This document shows positions 28,327 to 36,945 of a stretch of DNA of 64,000 bases, in pieces. The notes beneath the pieces were generated by a model. The model did no database searches. It had not been told where the DNA came from and saw only the letters and a list, made by a program, of their open reading frames with translations. Numbering within the stretch: the stretch's first letter is position 1; each line of letters opens with the position of its first letter. The DNA lies in the NCBI GenBank assembly GCA_028688275.1, contig JAQTYN010000011.1, positions 1 through 64,000 on the forward strand, written 5' to 3'. The position numbers and the translations under genes are program-made. The DNA is from Gallionella sp. Its GTDB lineage: Bacteria; Pseudomonadota; Gammaproteobacteria; Burkholderiales; Gallionellaceae.

Positions 28327-28752
28327 GTCAAAATGTATCTGAAATAATAGAGCCGCGGATTATATACGATAGCTAGGCTTCTATGAGACCGAATCGAAAA
28401 GGGGTTTGAGGGAGGCGATGAACACGGACAACAGTATGACATTCGGCGTGTAAGGATTGCGTCATGTCGAACTATTGATTCGGCCAAGTGAAGTTTGAAG
28501 CATATTTGAAAACTTTCGCTATATTTCACATAGGGTTGTCTGCGAAAAAGTTCAAACATAATCTAGCCGTATCTATAAATGGGCACTTTAATATTCGGCG
28601 GATTTAAATATCGCTGATGCACGTGTGGTTACCCTGTTGATTAAAAACCTTACTCGCGGTATGCTCCGATAGCTAAATCATGTCACATTTACGTCGCGTC
28701 AGACTTAGAATGCGCGTTTCCAAATAACAAATTTTAAACGGGGATGAGTACG
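28327..28752. other. Divergent intergenic region, ccmA and STAS-like array
   Basis: About 425 AT-rich bases between the ccm operon (minus) and the four-gene array (plus). No convincing gene. The part from about 28676 (AAATCATGTCACATTTACG) to the start of array gene 1 resembles the spacer before array gene 3, so it belongs to the duplicated unit. Promoters for both sides are expected but none is clear enough to call. Confidence 0.6.
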
Positions 28753-29160
28753 ATGGATGTTTATAAAAGCAAATACCTGCACGTTGCATTTTTCGCAGAA
28801 CAGTCTTTAATGGAATCAACTTGGCAGAGTGAAACCAAGATGATTTATACAGAGGAATGCCAACAGGAACTTTTGAATTACCTTGATGCTGTATGCAAAC
28901 ACCGACCTAGGCGGGTCATATGGGATGTACGCACGATGTTCTTTACATACACCCCTAAAATGCAAGCTTGGATAGACCAACGATTATTCACCCCTTCGTT
29001 TGATGCAGGTCTGCGTTGGGTCGCTTTTGTCGTCGGCGATGACCTCTTTGTCGAGTTATCGACCAAACAGGCGATGGATGAAAAAGAAGGTCTAAAATTT
29101 ACAACAAAATACTTCGATAGCAAAGAAACGGCAAAAAGCTGGATTTTAAGTGCCACTTAA
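28753..29160 (+). CDS. STAS/SEC14-like array protein 1 (type A)
   Basis: 135 residues, MDVYKSKYLHVAFFAEQSLM at the start, WDVRTMFFTYTPKMQAWIDQ in the middle and YFDSKETAKSWIL at the end. The alternating alpha/beta pattern and the C-terminal YFxxKExAxxW signature resemble SpoIIAA-like STAS/SEC14 proteins; no function is established. The ATG at 28753 is used, not the one three codons earlier, because it aligns with GTG starts of the other copies, all preceded by GGGG-N6-8. Closest paralog is copy 3. Confidence 0.75.
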   Translation: MDVYKSKYLHVAFFAEQSLMESTWQSETKMIYTEECQQELLNYLDAVCKHRPRRVIWDVRTMFFTYTPKMQAWIDQRLFTPSFDAGLRWVAFVVGDDLFVELSTKQAMDEKEGLKFTTKYFDSKETAKSWILSAT

Positions 29161-29318
29161 AAAGTTGGTAGGGTGGATAAGCTGCGCGCATCCATCCTAC
29201 ACGCTTAAAAGGTATTGAATTCAAATGCTTATCGAATTCACACCTTGCAGCTCCTTCAGTATCATGCAGGTGTCGTTTATTTTTCAATCAACAAGTCTTA
29301 AAACAGGGGGTTAGTACG

Positions 29319-29723
29319 GTGGAAATTTATAAAAGCAAATATCTTCACATGGCATTTTTTGCAGGACAGCAATTGCTAGAAGCGACTTGGCAGAGTGAAA
29401 GTAAGATGATGAGTACTGATGAATGTAAACAGGAATTTTTGAACTACCTTGATGCTGCCCGCCAACAACGACCGATACGGATGCTCGTGGACACGAGTGA
29501 TATGTACTTCACATTTGGTCTTGAAATGCAAAACTGGATCGACCAAACCATTTTTACGCAATTCATAAACATGGGTATAAATAAAGTTGCTTTTGTCATT
29601 AGCAAGGATTTCTTTGCGCAGTTATCGACTAAACAGATCATGAGCGAAAAGGAAGGTCTAAAACATACGAAGGAATACTTCGCTACCAAAGAAGCAGCGA
29701 GGCAATGGGTTTTAAACGCATAG
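29319..29723 (+). CDS. STAS/SEC14-like array protein 2 (type B)
   Basis: 134 residues beginning at a GTG (VEIYKSKYLHMAFFAGQQLLEATW) after GGGGGTTAGTAC. Shares GQQLLEATW, RQQRP and DFFAQLSTKQ with copy 4, which marks it as type B. It keeps the FVISKDFF strand-loop and the C-terminal EYFATKEAARQWVL. No signal peptide or membrane segment, so cytosolic. Confidence 0.75.
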   Translation: MEIYKSKYLHMAFFAGQQLLEATWQSESKMMSTDECKQEFLNYLDAARQQRPIRMLVDTSDMYFTFGLEMQNWIDQTIFTQFINMGINKVAFVISKDFFAQLSTKQIMSEKEGLKHTKEYFATKEAARQWVLNA

Positions 29724-29882
29724 ATTGAGACACAAAGTCCATCCTTTCAAACCCATTGATTTAAAACCTACGCTCACCTTAATTATTAAGGGGCGAAATA
29801 CATCACATTTAGGACACGTCAAATTGAATGCGCGTGTCATTATATTTTTCAAACAACACGTCTTAAAACAGGGGTTAGTACA

Positions 29883-30290
29883 GTGGAAATTTATAATAGC
29901 AAATACCTTCACATGGCATATTTTGCAGAACATCAGTTGATAGAAGGCACTTGGCTGAGTGAAACCAAGATGATGGATACCAAGGATTGCAAAAAGGAGT
30001 ATTTGGACTATCTTGATGCTGTCAGCAAACACCGACATACGCGACTCGTCGTCGATATGAGGACGATGTTCTTTACCTACAACCCTGAACTACAAGCTTG
30101 GATAGACCAAACGATTTTCCCTTCTTTGTTAAGCATAGGTTTGCGTCGGATCGCTTTTATCGTCAGCAAAGACTTCTTCGCAACCTTATCGACTAAACAA
30201 ATGATGGGTGAACTGAATGGCGTAAAATTTGCGAATGGCTATTTCGATAGCAAAGAAACTGCAAAGGAATGGGCTTTAAGTGCTGTTTAA
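29883..30290 (+). CDS. STAS/SEC14-like array protein 3 (type A)
   Basis: 135 residues from a GTG start; offset 1130 bases from copy 1. Shares VSKHRHTR-like and MFFTYNPELQAWIDQ and YFDSKETAKEW with copy 1. Upstream sequence ACATCACATTTAGGACACGTC also matches that of copy 1. Same predicted fold and cytosolic location. Confidence 0.75.
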   Translation: MEIYNSKYLHMAYFAEHQLIEGTWLSETKMMDTKDCKKEYLDYLDAVSKHRHTRLVVDMRTMFFTYNPELQAWIDQTIFPSLLSIGLRRIAFIVSKDFFATLSTKQMMGELNGVKFANGYFDSKETAKEWALSAV

Positions 30291-30431
30291 AAACGGCTAA
30301 TTGTCGTGTAGCGCGTAGATTGAGTAGCCATAAATTTACGCGCTTATCGTACCCACACCTTGCGGCTCCTTCAGCATCATGCAGGCATCGTTTATGTTCC
30401 AAACAACAAGTCTTAAACAGGGGTTAGTACG

Positions 30432-30836
30432 GTGGAAGTTTATAAAAGCAAATATCTTCACATCGCATTTCTTGCAGGACAGCAATTGCTAGAAGCGACT
30501 TGGCTGAGTGAAACGAAGATGATGGATACCGAGGAATGCAAACAAGAATTTTTGAGCTACCTTGATGTTGTCCGTCAACAACGACCGAAGGGTATCGTGG
30601 TCGATACGCAAAATATGTTCTTTCCGCTCAGTGCTAAGCTACAAGACTGGATTAACCAGACCATTCTTCCGCCCTTACTCAATATTGGTGTAAAGAAGAC
30701 TGCTTTTGTGACCAGCAATGACTTCTTTGCTCAGTTATCGACTAAGCAGGTGATGATGGAAATGGAAGGTTTAAAGCGAATGGAATACTTCAATAATAAA
30801 GATGTGGCAAGAAAATGGGTTTTAAGTGCAGCTTAG
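30432..30836 (+). CDS. STAS/SEC14-like array protein 4 (type B)
   Basis: 134 residues from a GTG start; offset 1113 bases from copy 2. GQQLLEATWLSETKMMDTEE and NDFFAQLSTKQVMM match type B. The spacer before it, with CACCTTGCGGCTCCTTCAG, matches the spacer before copy 2. It ends 92 bases before the convergent cysB. Confidence 0.75.
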   Translation: MEVYKSKYLHIAFLAGQQLLEATWLSETKMMDTEECKQEFLSYLDVVRQQRPKGIVVDTQNMFFPLSAKLQDWINQTILPPLLNIGVKKTAFVTSNDFFAQLSTKQVMMEMEGLKRMEYFNNKDVARKWVLSAA

Positions 30837-30927
30837 AAATTGCGAATGGTCGTGTAGTGCGTAGATTTGGCAGCATCACTATCATATCCGCACCTTGCCG
30901 CTCGCCCATCTCATCAAAATAACCACG

Positions 30928-31854
30928 CTACGTCTCCCCCTTCATCGCGCTTTCCACCACTTTTCTGGTCAACTTAGACGCAAATAGCTCAATAAAATCG
31001 TAGGTATAGCCGCGTAGGTATTCGTTTTTGCGGAAGGCGATGCGGGTGGTGCTGGGTTGAAATAGGTGATCGGCGGGGAGCATACGTAGGTGCTGGTCTC
31101 GCTCTGGCACAAAGGCGATATTCGCCAAAATACCGATCCCCAGTCCCAAATCCACATAGGTTTTAATCACGTCGGCATCCATGGCGGTTAAGGCGATGTT
31201 GGGTGTGATGCCCGCTTCGTCAAAGGCGGCGTTAATTTTGCCGCGTCCGCTAAAGGCGAAGTCGTAGGTGATAATGGGGTATTGTGCGATTTTCGCTAAG
31301 GTCAGTGGCGCGTCGCTCAGCAAAGGATGGTCGGGTGGGGTGATGACGCAGTGATGCCATTGGTAGCAGGGCAGGGTGATCAAATCGGGATAGTGCATCA
31401 GACTTTCCGTGGCGATGGCAACGTCTGCTTCGCCTTTGAGCACTTGCTCGGCAATTTGGGTGGGGCTGCCTTGATGTAGCCCCAGTTGCACCTTGGGATA
31501 GCGTGATCTAAATTGCTTCACCACGGGCGGTAGTGCATAACGTGCTTGGGTGTGCGTGGCAGCTAGGATGAGGTGACCCGTGTCTTGCGCTTGGAATTCC
31601 TCGGCAACCTGCTTCAAATTTTCCGCATCGTGCAGCATCCGTTGCGCAATTGCCAAAATCCCTTTGCCAGGCTCGGTGATCGCCACGATCCGTTTGCCAT
31701 TGCGCACAAAAATCTGCACCCCCAGTTCATCTTCCAATAGCTTGATCTGCTTGCTAATCCCAGGCTGAGACGTATAAAGCGCGTCAGCCGCATTCGAGAC
31801 ATTTAAGCCTTGGCGCACGATTTCATTTAAGTAGCGGAGTTGTTGGAGGTTCAT
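30928..31854 (-). CDS. cysB: LysR-family regulator CysB
   Basis: 308 residues. N-terminal helix-turn-helix (NAADALYTSQPGISKQIKLLEDELG, residues 21-45) and a substrate-binding domain. TQARYALP, GSPTQIAEQVL and DVIKTYVDLGLGIGIL are CysB/Cbl-type motifs. CysB activates sulfate-assimilation genes with N-acetylserine or related inducers. Divergent from the TauE/SafE gene and the cys cluster it likely controls. Cbl is the alternative name; single copy next to cys genes favours CysB. Confidence 0.9.
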   Translation of the reverse strand: MNLQQLRYLNEIVRQGLNVSNAADALYTSQPGISKQIKLLEDELGVQIFVRNGKRIVAITEPGKGILAIAQRMLHDAENLKQVAEEFQAQDTGHLILAATHTQARYALPPVVKQFRSRYPKVQLGLHQGSPTQIAEQVLKGEADVAIATESLMHYPDLITLPCYQWHHCVITPPDHPLLSDAPLTLAKIAQYPIITYDFAFSGRGKINAAFDEAGITPNIALTAMDADVIKTYVDLGLGIGILANIAFVPERDQHLRMLPADHLFQPSTTRIAFRKNEYLRGYTYDFIELFASKLTRKVVESAMKGET

Positions 31855-31866
31855 GGGTTAAGTTCC

Positions 31867-31954
31867 GTGAAAAGTGAAAGGTGAAAAGTGAAACGTAAAA
31901 GCGTCGCGCTGTTCACATGTCATTTGTGAAACGAGTAAAGGTGAAACGTGAAAC
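31867..31954. repeat. 7-bp tandem repeats, GTGAAAN family
   Basis: Five consecutive heptamers at 31867-31901 (GTGAAAA, GTGAAAG, GTGAAAA, GTGAAAC, GTAAAAG) and, after a 24-base spacer, GTGAAAC at 31926 and GTGAAAC twice at 31941-31954. They lie in the cysB-tauE divergent region just upstream of cysB. Confidence 0.85.
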
Positions 31955-32095
31955 AAACGGTCGCATACCCAAACATTTTACATTTCACAGCCTTTTCAAT
32001 ATTCCAAAAAGGAATATAACTATAACATAAAAGTATTTGTGAATATAACTGGTCGCCCTTACAATGCGCCATCAAAATGGATGGAGTAGGTGAAC

Positions 32096-32887
32096 ATGGA
32101 TGGTTTAGGTTTATATACCCTATCAGGCTTTTTAGTGGGATTGATTGTGGGTGTGACAGGGGTGGGTGGTGGTTCGCTGATGACTCCTTTGTTGGTGTTG
32201 TTTTTTGGTATTTCACCTGCTACCGCCGTGGGAACGGATTTGTTGTATGCATCCTTGACCAAATCACTGGGCGGCTGGGTACACGGTAAGCGCGGTACGG
32301 TGGATTGGAAAGTCGTGGTTTTACTGAGTTTGGGCAGCTTGCCTGCCGCCGTCACCACGATTTTGTTGTTGAAATACTTAGCACTAGATGAGAAAACCTT
32401 ACGCAGTGTGATTACGAGTGTATTAAGCGTTGCGTTGCTTGCCACGGCCATCGTACTGTTGTTTAAAGAGAAAATACAAAAATTAGGGCGTAGCCACGAT
32501 GGTACGATTTATGAGCTGCACCATCGCTACTTGCCTGCGGCGACGATTGCGACAGGGGTGGTGGTAGGATCCTTGGTGACTATTTCTTCCATAGGTGCAG
32601 GGGTGTTGGGAACGGTGGCTTTATTGTTTCTTTATCCGCGTATGCCAGCGGTCAAAGTGGTGGGAACGGACATCGTGCACGCCGTGCCGCTGACCGCGCT
32701 GGCTGGGATGGGACATCTGGCTTTAGGGACGGTAGATTTGACGTTATTGGCTAGCTTACTGCTTGGCTCCTTGCCAGGGATTTACATTGGTAGTCATTTG
32801 AGCGCGAAAGTACCTGAAAAAATATTACGTCCGATGCTTGCCGTTATGCTGCTGATTATCGGGTTGAAAATGGTTTTTTATAAGTAG
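32096..32887 (+). CDS. TauE/SafE-family sulfite exporter-like protein
   Basis: 263 residues with seven or eight helices and the duplicated family glycine motifs (GLIVGVTGVGGGSLMTPLL and ATGVVVGSLVTISSIGAGVLG). Predicted to export sulfite or an organosulfonate; a link to sulfur metabolism is supported by neighbours cysB and cysI. AGTAGGTG precedes the ATG; a GTG two codons earlier is an alternative. Confidence 0.88.
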   Translation: MDGLGLYTLSGFLVGLIVGVTGVGGGSLMTPLLVLFFGISPATAVGTDLLYASLTKSLGGWVHGKRGTVDWKVVVLLSLGSLPAAVTTILLLKYLALDEKTLRSVITSVLSVALLATAIVLLFKEKIQKLGRSHDGTIYELHHRYLPAATIATGVVVGSLVTISSIGAGVLGTVALLFLYPRMPAVKVVGTDIVHAVPLTALAGMGHLALGTVDLTLLASLLLGSLPGIYIGSHLSAKVPEKILRPMLAVMLLIIGLKMVFYK

Positions 32888-32890
32888 CTT

Positions 32891-32901
32891 CTAGTCGTTA
32901 G
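32891..32901 (-). repeat. Inverted heptamer arm after the TauE/SafE gene
   Basis: CTAGTCGTTAG, exact reverse complement of CTAACGACTAG at 32987-32997. Together they can form an 11-bp stem across about 85 bases before the sulfite reductase gene. Confidence 0.7.
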
Positions 32902-32971
32902 TTAGTGCGTGGATAAAGCTGTCATTGTTAAATTTATTCAAATAGATGCACAGAAAAATGCACTCCAACCA

Positions 32972-33006
32972 ACTAACGACTAACGACTAACGACTAGCAA
33001 CTAAAT
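32972..33006. repeat. 7-bp tandem repeats, ACTAACG family, before the sulfite reductase
   Basis: Three perfect ACTAACG units followed by ACTAGCA and ACTAAAT, ending 19 bases before the sulfite reductase start; the AAAGGAG ribosome-binding site lies between. Confidence 0.9.
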
Positions 33007-33025
33007 TTTACAAAGGAGTACCCTC

Positions 33026-35044
33026 ATGAGCGCACTGATTGATTTAGCCGAAATTGACCGCTTTGAACAAGCCATCGCCACCTTTGATGCGGGCGAAATT
33101 GATGTGGATCGTTTTACCGCGATTCGCTTGCAATATGGGGCATATGGTCAACGTCAAGTCGGCGTGAATATGTTGCGCATCAAAATTCCAGGTGGGCGGC
33201 TGAATGCAGATCAATTGGATGCCGTGGCGGACATCACGGCGACCTATTCGCAACGTGGCATTGCCCATATCACCACCCGTCAGGCGATCCAAGTGCATTT
33301 TATTCCGCTGGCGAAAATGCCCAGTGCGATGCGCCACATTGCCAAAGTGAATCTGACCAGTCGCGAAGCCTGCGGTAATGCGGTGCGCAATATGACGGGC
33401 TGTGCATTATCGGGCGTATGCCCTAAAGAACACGTGAATATCGCGAAGCACATTGACGGCGCGACGCTGCACTTTTTGCGTAATCCACTCAATCAACAAT
33501 TGCCCCGTAAGTTCAAAATGAGCTTTTCAGGCTGCGAATCCGATTGCGCACAAGCCTTGTTGCACGATGCGGGCGTGGTGGCGGTGCAGAAAGACGGGCA
33601 ACATGGCTTTATGGTCAAGGCGGGCGGCGGCTTGGGACACAAGCCACGTGAAGCAATCGTGGTGGAAGAATTTATCCCCGAAAGCCAATTGCTGTTCTCG
33701 CTGGAAGCCTTGGTGACCTTGCATAACAAGTATTCGGATCGCACCAAACGCGCCAAATCGCGCATTAAATTTTTGGTGGAAAAGTTTGGCGCAGCAGGTT
33801 TCGTTGAAAAATATCGCGCGGAGTTTGAACGCACGCGTCAAGCCTTGGCGGATCAACCCTATCCGCAAGGTGAATGGCGCGAACCAACGGGTCAAGTTTC
33901 CCCAGGTTCGGGCGCGCCACGGGCGTTGTTTGCCCAACATCAAGCTGGGCTGAGCGTGTTGCCTGTTGCCTTGCCGATTGGTGATTTGACCCCTGTACAA
34001 CTGCATGGCATTGCCGCGCTGTTGCGTGCGCATGGCTTAGATGAAGTGCATACCACACAGGATCAAAACCTGATTATTTTGAATGTGTCGGATGCAGCGT
34101 TGTCCCCATTGCGTGCAGGATTGGCGGCGTTAGGACTGAAAGAACCCCGCGTGGGCGACAATGTGGTGGCTTGCCCTGGAACGTCTACTTGCCGTTTGGG
34201 TATTACTGCCAGCACCGAAATCGCGCCGAATTTGTCGGGCGGCAAAGGCGACTTGCGTATTCGCGTATCGGGCTGCCATAACGGTTGCGCACAACCTGAA
34301 ACAGGTGACATCGGTATTTACGGCGAAGGTAAACGCTTACACGGCAAGTTGGTGCCACATTATCAAATGTACTTTGCAGGCAATGGCATGGGCAGTGGTG
34401 CCTTGGCTTTGAAAGGGCCTACCTTGCCCGTCGCACGGATTAAGCAAGCAATCGAACGTGTGCAGCAAGCGCATTTGGACAGCGGCGAAACCAGCTTTTT
34501 CACTTGGGCGCGGGCGAAAGAGCCTGATTATTTCAAGCAACTGCTGGTGGATTTAGCTGAAGTCAAAGCGGAAACGCTCGCCGAAGTGATGCGCGATTAT
34601 GGCGATACCGCTGATTTCCGTGTATTGCAATTGGGTGGTGGCGAATGCGCAGGCGCATCACAAGTGTTAATCGGGGCGAACTTCTTTGAAGCCGCGCACG
34701 AACGCGAATACCGCAATGCCTTGGTTTTCCAACGAAAATATGCAGAAGCCGCCGTGTGTAACGAAGCGATTTTGCGTTTATTAGGTTCGGGTCTCGCGCA
34801 ATTGTTAGGCGGCATCCGTCAAGAGGCATTAGCAGATCTGGGCGTGCAATTGAGTACCTTAGTGCCGAGTGAACTAGCGGGTGAGTTTGCATCAGCTGCG
34901 CAGGGTTTAGCCAATACGGCTGACATCAGCGTAGCAGATTTGGACACGTTATCAGCGGCGGTGGATCGTTGGACGGTGAATGCCGCAACGTTTGCCACGG
35001 CGCACGATGCGCAATTAGATTTATCGGAGGCATTACCTGTATGA
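33026..35044 (+). CDS. cysI: Nitrite/sulfite reductase, ferredoxin type, with C-terminal extension
   Basis: 672 residues. Two pseudo-symmetric halves, each with a C-x5-C plus C-x3-C set: TGCALSGVC and SGCESDC (about 123-172), and CPGTSTC and SGCHNGC (about 383-419), the latter being the usual sirohaem-[4Fe-4S] ligands. Reduces sulfite to sulfide with six electrons. About 170 residues after 500 are not part of the usual enzyme: mainly helical, containing LQLGGGECAGA and YRNALVFQRKYAEAAVCNEA. AAAGGAG precedes the ATG. No cysJ flavoprotein gene is present. The stop overlaps cysH (ATGA). Nitrite as substrate cannot be excluded, but the cys neighbours favour sulfite. Confidence 0.9.
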   Translation: MSALIDLAEIDRFEQAIATFDAGEIDVDRFTAIRLQYGAYGQRQVGVNMLRIKIPGGRLNADQLDAVADITATYSQRGIAHITTRQAIQVHFIPLAKMPSAMRHIAKVNLTSREACGNAVRNMTGCALSGVCPKEHVNIAKHIDGATLHFLRNPLNQQLPRKFKMSFSGCESDCAQALLHDAGVVAVQKDGQHGFMVKAGGGLGHKPREAIVVEEFIPESQLLFSLEALVTLHNKYSDRTKRAKSRIKFLVEKFGAAGFVEKYRAEFERTRQALADQPYPQGEWREPTGQVSPGSGAPRALFAQHQAGLSVLPVALPIGDLTPVQLHGIAALLRAHGLDEVHTTQDQNLIILNVSDAALSPLRAGLAALGLKEPRVGDNVVACPGTSTCRLGITASTEIAPNLSGGKGDLRIRVSGCHNGCAQPETGDIGIYGEGKRLHGKLVPHYQMYFAGNGMGSGALALKGPTLPVARIKQAIERVQQAHLDSGETSFFTWARAKEPDYFKQLLVDLAEVKAETLAEVMRDYGDTADFRVLQLGGGECAGASQVLIGANFFEAAHEREYRNALVFQRKYAEAAVCNEAILRLLGSGLAQLLGGIRQEALADLGVQLSTLVPSELAGEFASAAQGLANTADISVADLDTLSAAVDRWTVNAATFATAHDAQLDLSEALPV

Positions 35045-35739
35045 GCTTAGATGATAAAATTGCCGCTACGCTACTGATATTGCAGCAAGCGACACAAGAT
35101 TTTAGGAATGTGTGTTTTGCCAATAGCTTGGGTGCGGAAGATATGGTGTTGACGGATCTGATTGCGCAACACCAGCTGGACATTTCGTTGTTTAGCTTGG
35201 ATACGGGACGTTTGCCTGCTGAAACCTATGACTTGATTCAGACTTTGCGCAGCCGATATTCACTGACTTTACAAGTTTATTTTCCCGATCATGTTTTGGT
35301 GGAAGACTACGTTGCGCAAAATGGCGTGAACGGATTTTATGATAGTGTTGAACAGCGCAAAGGCTGTTGTGCGGTGCGTAAAGTCGAACCCTTGAAACGC
35401 GCTTTGGCGGGCAAAGGGGCATGGATCACAGGGATGCGCCGCGATCAAGCGGTCACACGCGGCAGTTTGGCGGTGTCCGCTTGGGATGTGGAACACGATT
35501 TGCAGAAATTCAATCCGCTGCTTGATTGGACAAATGCCGACGTGTGGCAATATCTCAAGCAAAATGATGTGCCTTACAATAAGTTGCATGACCAGTTTTA
35601 CCCCAGCATCGGTTGCGCACCCTGTACCCGCGCTATTTCCGTAGGCGAAGATATCCGTGCGGGACGCTGGTGGTGGGAAAACCCAGAAAATAGAGAATGT
35701 GGCTTGCACGTAGCAAGCCGCATTCTGGTGCAGGCATAG
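35041..35739 (+). CDS. cysH: Phosphoadenylyl/adenylyl-sulfate reductase, APS type
   Basis: 232 residues. FANSLGAEDMVLTDL, SLDTGRLPAETYDLI and ITGMRRDQAVTR are APS/PAPS reductase motifs. RKGCCAVRK and GCAPCTR (CC and C-x2-C) are the four ligands of a [4Fe-4S] cluster, marking the APS-reducing type; ECGLH is the catalytic Cys near the C terminus. This fits the absence of cysC here. Overlaps the sulfite reductase by 4 bases. Confidence 0.95.
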   Translation: MSLDDKIAATLLILQQATQDFRNVCFANSLGAEDMVLTDLIAQHQLDISLFSLDTGRLPAETYDLIQTLRSRYSLTLQVYFPDHVLVEDYVAQNGVNGFYDSVEQRKGCCAVRKVEPLKRALAGKGAWITGMRRDQAVTRGSLAVSAWDVEHDLQKFNPLLDWTNADVWQYLKQNDVPYNKLHDQFYPSIGCAPCTRAISVGEDIRAGRWWWENPENRECGLHVASRILVQA

Positions 35740-35766
35740 TCTGCATGTTTTATGGGTTTCGGCGAA

Positions 35767-35801
35767 GACTAACGCCGACTGCGTAGCAGGCGGCGTTAGT
35801 C
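35767..35801 (+). other. Hairpin between cysH and cysD
   Basis: A perfect 11-bp stem (GACTAACGCCG at 35767-35777, CGGCGTTAGTC at 35791-35801) with a 13-nt loop and no T run. It may mark mRNA processing or a 3' end rather than intrinsic termination. Confidence 0.6.
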
Positions 35802-35867
35802 GAAGTCAAAATTCTGAGCGCAAGGAATGAGGCTTGCATGTAAAGCGTGAGCCGTGAAATATGAAAA

Positions 35868-35909
35868 CTCCCCTCGCCCGCGAGCGGGAGAGGGGCTGGG
35901 GGAGAGGGA
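35868..35909. repeat. CCCTCTCCC palindromic repeat, copy 3
   Basis: CTCCCCTCGCCCGCGAGCGG then GAGAGGGGCTGGGGGAGAGGG, 45 bases before cysD. Same family as the copies in the ccm operon, in gatB and in the exoprotein gene. Confidence 0.85.
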
Positions 35910-35953
35910 ATGCTCCCTTACCAACGATTTGACAAGATTTAGAAAGAATAACC

Positions 35954-36859
35954 ATGAGTAATCGTAATTTTACCCATTTGGATGCGCTGGAAAGTGAATC
36001 CATCCACATTATGCGTGAGGTCGCAGCGGAGTGTAAAAATCCCGCATTGCTGTTTTCGGGTGGCAAGGATTCCATCGTGATGTTGCGTCTGGCGGAAAAG
36101 GCTTTTCGCCCTGCGAAATTTCCGTTCCCCTTAGTGCATATCGACACCGAGCATAATTTCCCTGAAGTGATTGCCACGCGTGACAAATTGGCTGCTGATT
36201 TGGGCGAACGTTTAATTGTGCGTTCTTTGGAAGACTCTATCAAAAAAGGCACGGTCGTGCTGAAGAATGAAACCCAAAGCCGCAACGTTTTTCAGTCGGT
36301 CACCTTATTGGAAACCATCGCGGAATTCGGTTTTGATGCTTGTATGGGCGGCGCACGTCGTGACGAAGAAAAAGCCCGTGCTAAAGAACGTATCTTTTCT
36401 TTCCGTGATGATTTTGGTCAATGGGATCCTAAGAATCAACGTCCAGAGCTGTGGGATATTTACAATACGCGCGTACATGCAGGTGAAAATATCCGTGTAT
36501 TCCCGATCAGCAATTGGACAGAAATGGACATTTGGCAATACATCGAACGCGAAAATCTGGAAATTCCTAGCATCTACTACGCCCATGAGCGCGAAGTAAT
36601 CCAACGTGCGGGTGGCATCATGCCCGTGTCGCACTTGGTACAGCCGCAAGCGGGTGAAACCGTCATCACCAAAACCGTGCGCTTCCGCACCGTCGGCGAC
36701 ATCACCTGCACCTGCCCCGTGGAGTCACCTGCCAAAAACGCGGCAGAAATTATTATTGAAACCGCCACCACGCGCATCACCGAACGCGGCGCAACGCGTA
36801 TGGATGATCAAACGTCTGATGCCTCGATGGAGTTGCGGAAAAAAGAAGGATATTTTTGA
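35954..36859 (+). CDS. cysD: Sulfate adenylyltransferase subunit 2
   Basis: 301 residues of the PP-loop ATPase family. FSGGKDSIVMLRLAEKAF is the PP-loop; HIDTEHNFPEVIATRD, GARRDEEKARAKERIFS and the C-terminal RxxGDITCTCPVES are intact. With CysN it makes APS from sulfate and ATP. Preceded by a weak GAAAGAATAACC site. Followed by cysN after 86 bases with heptamer repeats. Confidence 0.97.
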   Translation: MSNRNFTHLDALESESIHIMREVAAECKNPALLFSGGKDSIVMLRLAEKAFRPAKFPFPLVHIDTEHNFPEVIATRDKLAADLGERLIVRSLEDSIKKGTVVLKNETQSRNVFQSVTLLETIAEFGFDACMGGARRDEEKARAKERIFSFRDDFGQWDPKNQRPELWDIYNTRVHAGENIRVFPISNWTEMDIWQYIERENLEIPSIYYAHEREVIQRAGGIMPVSHLVQPQAGETVITKTVRFRTVGDITCTCPVESPAKNAAEIIIETATTRITERGATRMDDQTSDASMELRKKEGYF

Positions 36860-36893
36860 AAGGCAGTCGTTAGTTAATAACAACGACCACTTC

Positions 36894-36935
36894 CAACTAG
36901 CAGCTAACGACTAGCGACTAACAGCTAACAACTAA
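36894..36935. repeat. 7-bp tandem repeats, CNACTAA/G family, before cysN
   Basis: Six consecutive heptamers: CAACTAG, CAGCTAA, CGACTAG, CGACTAA, CAGCTAA, CAACTAA, ending 10 bases before the cysN start. An inverted AGTCGTTAGTTAA sequence is just upstream at about 36865-36877. Same layout as before the sulfite reductase gene. Confidence 0.9.
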
Positions 36936-36945
36936 GGTTATCACC

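Noticed and set aside
28753-30836. Evenly spaced repeats considered as a CRISPR array
   Set aside because: The period is about 0.56-1.13 kb and the repeats are whole coding genes, not 25-40-base direct repeats with spacers.
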